NCBI GenBank assembly: GCA_034638255.1
Contig: JAWPGT010000043.1
Location: forward strand, 1 to 64,000
Reading direction: 5' to 3'
DNA: 64,000 nt
From: Coprinus comatus
Taxonomy: Eukaryota; Basidiomycota; Agaricomycetes; Agaricales; Agaricaceae
The notes below the pieces were generated by a model. It searched no databases. It saw only the letters and a list, made by a program, of their open reading frames with translations, and was not told where the DNA came from. This document shows, piece by piece, positions 55,960 through 64,000 of the stretch (the first letter of the stretch is position 1; the number at the start of each line of letters is the position of its first letter). The position numbers were made by a program, and so were the translations under genes.

Positions 55960-57960
55960 TGTACGTTCTATATCACATTCCGACTCTACTTATTATTGAC
56001 AAAATCCAAATAAACTTTATTCTCCTCTGGCAACAATGTCCCTTTCCAGTCAACCAGTCAAATTCCCAATAATATTCATCCAACCCTCGACTTAAAGCCT
56101 CTTTTTTTGTAAACAAATTCCTCAACATCCAATAATCCAATAATCAGGTTTTTCTTCAAACTCCAAACCCCTCACATATTTGGAATACTCAACAAAACAC
56201 CCTGGAGCGTTTTCATCAGCGAGTAATTTGGACATCTGTTTCCCAGTTTTCTGCTCTCCAAGGATTTTGAGGCTGGCGTTCTGGGGCATTCCTGGTGCGT
56301 ATATAATCTCGAAAAGTAAATCGCTAAATAATAAAAAGAGGAGTACAAATCCTATTGATTCAACATCATCGTGATGACTTATTTCTGTACTATGAGTTAG
56401 GAATTTTCAAGTTATCTATCAGGGGATGAACTCATAGTATACACTGATGGCTCCTGCATAAACAACGGCTTCGAAGAAGCAATAGCTGGTAGCGGAATAT
56501 ATTACGGACATGAAGACTACCGAAACACCGCAATAAGAGTCCCCGAACAACATCCAACTAACAACACCGCAGAATTACTAGCAGTTAAAACCACCCTACA
56601 GCTCACAGACAAAAGAAGAGACCTAGTTATAAAAACAGACTCTAAATACGTTATAAATACGCTTACAAATGCAAACAAAGCCGAAAATGAAGACTGGATT
56701 TATACCAAAAACATGGAACTCACAAAAGAAACAATCAATCTACTGAGAGCTAGAAACGGTAAAACAAAGCTAGAATGGGTTAAAGGCCATGACAATGAAC
56801 CTGGAAATGAAGCAGCAGACGAATTGGCAAAACAAGGAACCAACAAAGAAATACAATTTGGCCCAAAGACAAAAACCAAAAACACGATCACAGAAGGCCT
56901 AATGTTATCCAAAGTAACCCAATCAAAACTATACAGAGCCCTCCTAAGCAAATGTAAACCCTTGAAAGAAAAAAAATGCTGGGAACTCATAAAAAGAACA
57001 AAAGACGACATGAAAGAAAGAGATAATCTATCCCCAACAGAAAACTCAATCTGGAAAGCACTTAAGAAGAACAAAAACGTATCCAAAAAAATAAAAGAGT
57101 TCATATACAAATCATTGAAAGGAGCACAAAAACTGGGGGAATACTGGGACAATATACCTAATATGCAAGAGAGAAGTAAATGCTCCGAATGTGGATCATA
57201 CGAAGACCTCAGCCACATCCTAACAGCCTGCGAAATCCCCGGACAAAATGAAGCCTGGGAAACAGCAAAAGAAATATGGAAACTCCAAACAAACGAATCC
57301 TGGGAAAAACCACTTCTAGGAGAAATCCTAGGAATAACCTCGACCTCGAAAAAAGACGCCACAAATAAAACCATACAAGGAAAAACGAGACTCTGGCAAA
57401 TTTTAATCTCAGAAACAGCACACCTAATATGGACACTAAGATGCAAACGAGTAATAAAACACAACAACGAAAAAAATAACTGGCCAACAAAAAACGAAAT
57501 AAGACGCGCTCTAAAAAAGAAACTAGAAAAAAGAATTCGGATAGACTGCATCGCCACGAACGAAAAAAAGATACAAAAAAAGAGCGATAAAAAAGCAACT
57601 AGTCAAAAAGACATGGGAAGAGATCCTAGCCAGAAACAATAGCTCTAGACCCGACTGGATATCTAGAGCCGGGGTTTTAGTGGGTATAAACATACGAATC
57701 CATAGCCCTGTCCCCAGGACAGGGAACGGATAAATGTTTGAGCCCCACACTGCCTACGGGCGTGCGTAAAAAGCATTTCCTCGGTGTGGAATATACCAAT
57801 CTAGCTAAACACGAGAACTGACCTTGTCAGCGGATCGTGCCTAACGCTCCACTAAAAAAAAAAAAAAAAAGTTATCTATCAGGGTGGAATCTCACCGGGG
57901 CCGGAATCCGCGTTACTACTGGCAAAGTTTGGTGTTCCAGCTGATACGACCCTCTTGGTT
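55960..57960 (-). pseudogene. Casein kinase 1-like relic, copy 2, split by a LINE
   Basis: 55960-56424 and 57871-57960 match 38650-39120 (copy 1), with shared LFPEENKVYLDFVN, FVEYSKYVRGLEFEEKPDY and the SHHDDVES version of SRRDDVES. There are several indels and stops. A LINE with a 14-bp target duplication sits in the former intron. Less of the kinase remains than in copy 1 (only from the GTP-FA activation-loop region onward). Lying next to TAF6, it parallels the relic pair at 38.3-39.4 kb. Confidence 0.75.
56425..57870 (+). mobile_element. 5'-truncated LINE (Tad-like non-LTR retrotransposon)
   Basis: An open frame from the left end to TAG 57640-57642 encodes the C-terminal part of a LINE ORF2. 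RNase H has all catalytic acidic residues in view (VYTDGSC, NNTAELLAVK, IKTDSKYVINT, VKGHDNEPGNEAADELAK). A zf-RVT-type C-x2-C...H-x4-C knuckle follows (CSECGSYEDLSHILTAC), then a basic end. The reverse transcriptase is missing, so it is a 5' truncation. A 3' UTR of about 210 bp and a poly(A) of about 17 follow. The target duplication GTTATCTATCAGGG is at 56411-56424 and 57871-57884. RNase H is intact, which suggests a fairly recent insertion. Confidence 0.93.
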
Positions 57961-58758
57961 TTTTGTATCAATGAGAGTAAAGAGATAAAAGATTGTTTTT
58001 GAGGTATTCCCGGAAGTTCTGTATCTGGATTAAGGCCACAGTGTGAAGTTTGAACACTTTCCTCGAACAAGTCAAATCACGCCGGTTGATGGTTGCGATA
58101 TATATTATATAGGTGTAGGTATTCCTTCTTCAGACATTGAGTTAGGTTTTTCGAGAAACTTGATAGGAACCCAATACAAAGTAAAGAGGTATGAGATATC
58201 AGTGGAAATCACAACTTTACCAGGTGCGACATGCTCACTGTCATAAATTGGGTCGACGAGACAAGGGTGTGCTCTATTCCTGCTTGGCCTACTACTACTT
58301 CTCTGGTAATTGGAATTTTCTTTTTTGCAAAATCGATCCTTTTCGGATAGTAGAGACTACCTACTTATATACAGTAAAGCATAGACTGTATGCCAAGATA
58401 CGTCATTTCCTGACGCCGCTAGTCTCGCATATATTTATACCGATATAAGTGTACTAAGACGTGGAACATGGTGTGCGATGACCCAATAATTATTTACTAT
58501 GACCTTGCGGGTTTTATTAAAATCTATCGAACGGCTACTAGACTCTGAAATTATATATGAGTAATAATTATTCGTAGTACAACCTGTCTGTATGCATTCA
58601 ATGAGAGCTGGTACATCGAAAGAGCACAAGGGTAGAAAGGAGAATATATGCGCCGATCAGCGTTGGCCGTGAACGGAGTGGCCCAAAAAGGAAGGTGATT
58701 TCTCTGTTTGCGACCTCCGCACATTTGTCGCCGTCGATACTAACGGCGGTAAACGTCC
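57961..58758. other. Intergenic upstream of the TBC-domain gene
   Basis: No supported gene. Short ORFs are unconvincing; the last 100 bp should hold the GYP2 promoter (CCAAAAAGGAAGGTGATTTC and a GC-rich stretch before the ATG). Confidence 0.5.
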
Positions 58759-61700
58759 ATGGCCACCATCTCTACTGCTCTCCGCAACTTCAAAGAACCC
58801 ACAAAAGACGAATACACACAGATATATTTCTCTATACCGCAATCCACAACCAACGCTTATGACGCAAGCAATAGCAGCAAGAACGCCGCTCAGGATGTGG
58901 ATAAGATGGAGATCAATGCTGTCTTGAGTCTTGGGGAACAGAATATCGAGGAGTCGTATGTGCGTAACGGATCTATGGTGTGGCTCGGATGTTGACATGT
59001 GAATCTAGGCCGGAAAGCTCTACATCATTGCTCCATACCTTGCTTTCGCCTCACTCGACCGCAAAAGCGTACGCTTTACTATTCCACTTTCGACAATCAG
59101 ACGTGTAGAGCGCTTGGATGCAAGAGCTGGCATTTATGCCCTGAGTCTTCTTACATGGCATGGCATGAAGATCGTGAGTCTTTCATTTATGAATCGCAAG
59201 ATCTAGCAATTGAAAGCTGTCGCTTAGATCGTGCAGTTGACTTCTTTGCGCCCAACTGCTGACCTTTTTTGTAGCCTGCTTCGCGATGCTTTGAAGATTG
59301 AATTACAGAAAGGCCAGATGAAAACTGTCAAAGGCTTCGCGAAAACCTGTTATTCTGAAAGTCTGATTGCAGAACCAGTTACTGTGGAAGGAGATGAACG
59401 AACTTCAGCATTGGCGGAAAAGGACGCTGGCAATTCAGAAGTTCCCTATCAGGGCGGCTTAGGGCTCAGATACAAGTTTCCTGGAGATCCCAAGAAGTAT
59501 GTGGTTTACGCTATTTACTCCTATTCTTATTCCAAGCTCTTATATCCCTTTGTAGGTTGCGTGAAGCTTCCAAGTTGAAGCTATGGACAGCGTATTTGAA
59601 ATGTAAGGTTTCTTCGGTTTACAATGAACCCGTCTGATTTTCCAATTTTGGGTAGCACATGGCCGTAACTTGACTCTCCTCCGATATCCGCAATGTACCC
59701 GACTTGTTCAAGTAGGTTTACCCAACAAACTTCGGGGAGAGATGTGGGAAACACTTTCAGGTTCTATATACTTGAGATACTACAACCCAGGATACTATCA
59801 TCGTTTGATAGAAGAAAACGAAGGGCGAACAAGTACGAGTACAGAAGACATAGAGAAGGATTTACATAGGAGTCTTCCTGAATACGCTGGATATCAGACA
59901 GAAGAGGGTATTAATGCGTTGCGTCGAGTTTTGCAGGCATACTCGTTCAAGAATCCAGAGTTAGGCTACTGTCAGGTATGATACCGTTTACCCAGTGTCG
60001 ACGAGTGGTAACCGTGATCTCAGGCCATGAATATACTAGCAGCCGCTATACTAATGTACGGACAGGCCTTTCTCTACACCCTTTGATATGCTGATCATGG
60101 TGATGTAGCTATATGTCGGAAGAGCAAACCTTCTGGCTTCTTGAAGTCCTATGTGACCGTTTATTACCTGGATACTATTCGTAGGCCATCAGTTTGTTGG
60201 TCACACTACGTACTCATATTGCAACAGACCCTCAATGCATGGTACCCTGCTGGATCAGCGCGTATTTGAATCGCTTGTACAAAAATGTCTCCCTATGATT
60301 CATGATCATTTCCAAGCTGTCGATGTGCAACTATCTGTTGCGTCTCTGCCTTGGTTCTTGAGCTTGTGAGACTCACCATTCTATAAATTGCCGTATGTTA
60401 ACAAAGTTCCTTAGGTATATTAATAGCATGCCGATGATCTTCGCTTTCCGCATAGTGGATTGTTTCTTCTGCATGGGACCAAAAGTTTTGTTCCAAGTTG
60501 GGTGAGCGCATCGAGTGTTAGAAAATTATCCTCAAACTGACACATTATATTAGCCTAGGTCTGTCATTGTCACTTCCGAGGTTTTAGCTAGATTTCAATT
60601 GTTGACTGTCTGATCAGCCATTTTGAAAATCAATGGGGAAAAACTTCTCGAAATCCAAGACGACGGCGGGTTTCTCCAGTCCGTTTTTCCAATCTTCATA
60701 CTATCCTATATTACCACAACTCACTCACACGTTTTTATATTTATTTCAGTTTAATGCGCGATTACTTTGCATCTCTAGGCGACTCAGCCCATCCTAATTC
60801 TTCAGATCCTCGTGCACGTGCTATAACTCGCTTCCAAGAACTCCTACTTGTCTCATTCCGAGAATTCTCAGTTATTACTGATGAAACAATTCAATCCGAA
60901 CGTAAACGATATCGTTCAGAAATCATTCATAGTATCGAAGCTTTCGCTAAACGTTCTGCTGTTCGTAATCTCAAATCATTTGGGCGTTTTACGAAGGATC
61001 AAGTTGGATTGATTTATGATGCTCTTTATAAATCTATGTGTCTTATACCACCACCTCCTGTTGCTTTTTCAACTCAACTTACTCCTGCTTTGGTAACTAC
61101 TGAAGATGGAACTCAAGGTGGAGAAGAGAAAATGGAAACGAGGATTGGGTTGAGAACTTTTAGACAATTTTTAAGTGAAATTGCAACTTGGGCGAGAGAT
61201 GAGAAGATTGTGAGGAATGGTATGTTTCAAGAGAGGGTTGATAGAGAGGTGGCGGAACATGAGTTTATTGATCGGTTGTTTTACTTTTGGGATACTAGTT
61301 GTCGAGGAGCTTTGTCGTTTCAGGTGTGTTTTTGTTGGAAATAATTCTAGTTGTGTTGAGAGACTGATTTTTTTTTTTTGACGGCTTTTAGGATTTGGTG
61401 TCGGGTTTGGATGGTGTGATGTTTAATGATTTGATGGAGAGTATTGAATGGTTCTTTAATTTGCATGATAAGAATAAAGATGGGTTCCTTACGAAGGATG
61501 AGGTTTTGACATTGTCCGAATCTTTCTTGGTATGTTTTTTTTTTACGTCTTTGACCCCTCATTTGCTTTTCTTAATTAATTGATATCTCTTTTATTTCGT
61601 TTGTAGTTTATCTTCCGGTACGAGATAGGTGACGCGTATTTGGGTGCCGTGAGCCGATTCATGACAAATGCATTCGAATATGGTGATGCATTATTACCTC

Positions 61701-62788
61701 AAGCGAAGTCTAGTACAGAACAAGAAGTACCAAGCTCACCTCCTCCAATTGGAAATAATCAACCATACTTAAATCTTGCAACGTTCGTATCATTTCCCCA
61801 AACTCCTATATTCATCGAAAAAGAAAGATTACTTATTTTCGATTTTTCTATTTCTATTTCTTTCTTTTTTCTTTAAAATAAATTAGATTCCGAATGGTGG
61901 TTCTAGCTGATGAAATTTTGGAATCATTCTTCGAATCGGATCTTTCTGGTTCATTCAAATTGGAGGAATTACCAGAAATGGAATTACCGATTTCTAGTAG
62001 TGGACTCCTTGGAGATATTTGGTCGTCTATTGCAACTGATAGTAATAAGAAGATGTTTAATATGTTTACTGATGAGTTGGGTAAAACTATTGGTAAACAC
62101 CAGGTACGTTTTCGTTTTTCATTATTGTTCTTCGATTATATATAAAACTGAATAACCATTATAGGTTATTCATAAACCTTCTATTGGACGATATACAAAA
62201 CTTGAAGAACCAAAAGCAAGAGAATCATTATTAACGCCATCTATGCGTAAATCTGTATCCAAATCCGAACTCAAATCAAGCGACACACCATCCACATCAA
62301 CCTCCACGGTCAACTCCAATTCCAAATCCACACTTACAGTTCATGTTCCTTCTACATCCAATTCATCAAGCAAAGCACTTCTCGCAGGTGTACCTGAAAC
62401 TGAAATCGACCCTGAACAAATGTCATCTCTTCCTTCAAGTATTGGTATGCCAAGTATGTTACAAGCTGCTGCTGCTGCACAAGCCGCGGTTATGGAACGT
62501 ACACCATTTGCTATTGATGATGCGAATGATGATGATAGTGATGACGATAGTGATGATGAATTTGATGATGATGATGAAGATGGTGTTGATGATGAAGTTT
62601 TGGATGAAGTTGATGCGTTTTTGGAAGAGAATGATTCTGGGTTAACGGAGGCGGATAAAGAGGTTGCGAAACGTGAGTTTTTTTTTTTTTCATTTTTCTT
62701 TGGGTTTGGTGTGTTATATATAATAAGACTCTTTCTGATGTTTATGATCTCTTTTGTAGAACTGAGAACTGCAGAACCGGTCAAGTAA
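58759..62788 (+). CDS. GYP2: GRAM-TBC Rab GTPase-activating protein (Gyp2/Mdr1, TBC1D9-like)
   Basis: Seventeen exons (58759-58959, 59009-59173, 59237-59496, 59556-59602, 59656-59975, 60024-60055, 60109-60180, 60228-60365, 60415-60500, 60554-60558, 60618-60677, 60750-61323, 61392-61529, 61617-61782, 61887-62103, 62165-62672, 62760-62788) sum to 1,006 codons. A GRAM region ([20 protein letters not shown]) precedes the TBC domain ([20 protein letters not shown], the dual-finger [42 protein letters not shown]). An EF-hand-like segment follows ([18 protein letters not shown]), then an acidic Asp-rich tail. It should accelerate GTP hydrolysis by Rab (Ypt) proteins in membrane traffic. The tenth exon is only 5 nt. 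Length matches yeast Gyp2 (about 950 aa). Confidence 0.93.
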
Positions 62789-62974
62789 ACCTCTATGTGT
62801 TCATACACAGAGAGAGGGAGAGGGAGAGGAAGGGAGAGATCTAGTGAGCATTCTAAAAGATATATGTTTCATGACGGAGAGGTTGGAGATAATATGATCA
62901 ATGTCATTTTTTCTACGTTGTAATTGTATCGGTTGCATTTGCTCTTTTTACAAAGGAAGAAGCGTCACGGTCAT

Positions 62975-63170
62975 GGATGATATGTGATAAGACAGTCCTT
63001 TAAGGCTACAAGAACAAGGGGGTATACTAAGTGTGTGTGTGGAAAACAAGAATTCTGAGGACATACAAAAGAAAATTTATTTAATCTTTGTGGTCGGCGA
63101 TCATGAGCAACCCAAATTCGAATACTGAGGTCGGATTCAATGGAATTGGTAACGATCATGTTTTGAACGG
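62975..63170 (-). pseudogene. Fragment of the WDR5/Swd3 gene 3' end
   Basis: The minus strand matches the last WDR5 coding exon and its 3' UTR (about 40915-41105). It includes the SIESDLSIRIWV block and the downstream CCTCAGAAT(T/C)CTTG and ATACCCC stretches, with scattered substitutions. The stop codon region is altered and nothing upstream of the last exon is present. It is a partial duplication, not a gene. Confidence 0.85.
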
Positions 63171-64000
63171 GATGTATCTAGTTAAAATTTATTGTGAACA
63201 CAAAGAAAATGAGAAGGATGGGATCGTAACAGCAACACCCACGTCTATTCAAACGCTGACTTGATGCTCAGCGCTCAGGTTGGGTGTTGGCGGGTTACAG
63301 ATCTCAGCACCAGTACTCCGTTCACAGCTCCTCCAAAGTTAAGATATACTGATTTTTTTTACTTGATTGAGGCTAGGTCTCAACGTATAAAAAAAGGTAA
63401 ATGCCACATGGCGAATCCCTTTCCATTTAAGAACCCTCGTAACCAAAACAACAGTTCCGGTGCATCATATGTCATTGGATTTCTTGTAAAGCTTCTTCAT
63501 CATGATTTATGATTGGAATTTCAAGGCTATGGTGTCAAACGTTTTAACTTGGATTAAAATCTTAATGTTCTATTAATACAGTACGTTGTACTATGTCTGT
63601 TTTTTTTTTTTTTTTGAATGATTTTTTGAGCGCTAAAAAGCTGAAGCGCTGAGGTACTAAAATGCTTAGTACTGAATTGCCTTGATGGCGTGCGTGTTTT
63701 GTGTTTTCTTTGAACGCGTCCAAGTGCTTGAAGCTTGAACAATATTCAACTTCTTGGCCCTCAATAACATTACAATAGCATTTTTCCACCAACAGGGAAC
63801 TCCGAGTGGAATAAGGTCAAAAAATGGGTTTCCAACTTCAATTCAGGCGCTTCTTCAAAATCTATCATTGTACTTTCCTTATTCATTCAATTACATCATA
63901 CTTGGGTATGTAGATCAGAAATATAATCAATAAATTAACTGGGTACAAGGTCAATCTAAAAATAAACCTCAAACATCTAATTTTAGATCACTGAGTTCTC
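63171..64000. other. Intergenic, window end
   Basis: AT-rich with a T-run (63600-63616) and GCGCT motifs. No supported gene. Confidence 0.5.

Noticed and set aside
56700..57557. 285-codon minus-strand ORF with many Phe/Ser/Leu residues
   Set aside because: It is antisense to the RNase H/zinc-knuckle frame of the LINE, which has clear catalytic motifs; the antisense composition is a by-product.

Overview
The window reads as ascomycete nuclear DNA, AT-rich, with short (48-105 nt) GT-AG introns in almost every gene and a fungal gene set (APP1, WDR5/Swd3, SPT20, HGH1, TAF6, a GRAM-TBC GAP, a secreted GMC oxidoreductase). A Leotiomycete (Botrytis/Sclerotinia-like) source would fit, but that is inference. 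No rRNA, tRNA or CRISPR array was recognised.

Positions 1-21.9 kb are a transposon-rich accessory region. Ty3/gypsy element 1 (minus strand, 1-7521, its 3' LTR lies outside the window) is decayed: pol is broken twice and its third ORF once. Next come two tandem paralogous spliced genes built from repeats of the RNase H1 N-terminal (viroplasmin-like) domain (7864-10423). A fungal family gene of unknown function follows, and it is split by a nested double insertion. First an LTR of about 318 bp (now solo, target duplication ACATG) entered its third coding exon. Then a young complete gypsy element 2 (11563-20456, minus, LTRs differing at 2 of 521 positions, target duplication CTTTT) entered that LTR. 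Removing both insertions and one copy of each duplication leaves a continuous frame of 586 codons.

The two gypsy elements share an unusual plan. Each has a PBS complementary to its own predicted transcript 5' end (Tf1-like self-priming), a leader of more than 1 kb with almost no AUG in any frame, an open frame without AUG running into gag, a -1 gag/pol overlap, a chromodomain at the end of integrase, and an extra 3' ORF with paired zinc knuckles.

21.9-33.2 kb has no convincing intact gene; it holds degenerate repeats, polypyrimidine tracts and possible gene relics. 33.2-63 kb is the core gene region: a Tpt1-like gene diverging from APP1, WDR5/Swd3, SPT20 diverging from HGH1, a GMC oxidoreductase, TAF6 and a GYP2-type GAP. 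Between these lie degenerate duplicates (a TAF6 fragment, two casein-kinase-1-like relics, a WDR5 3' fragment), a foldback repeat, and a 5'-truncated LINE with a poly(A) tail and a 14-bp target duplication.

Several conserved host genes (APP1, SPT20, HGH1) carry single frame breaks, mostly in low-complexity stretches. These could be assembly indels or real lesions. Exon coordinates were worked out by hand from splice motifs and frame continuity.
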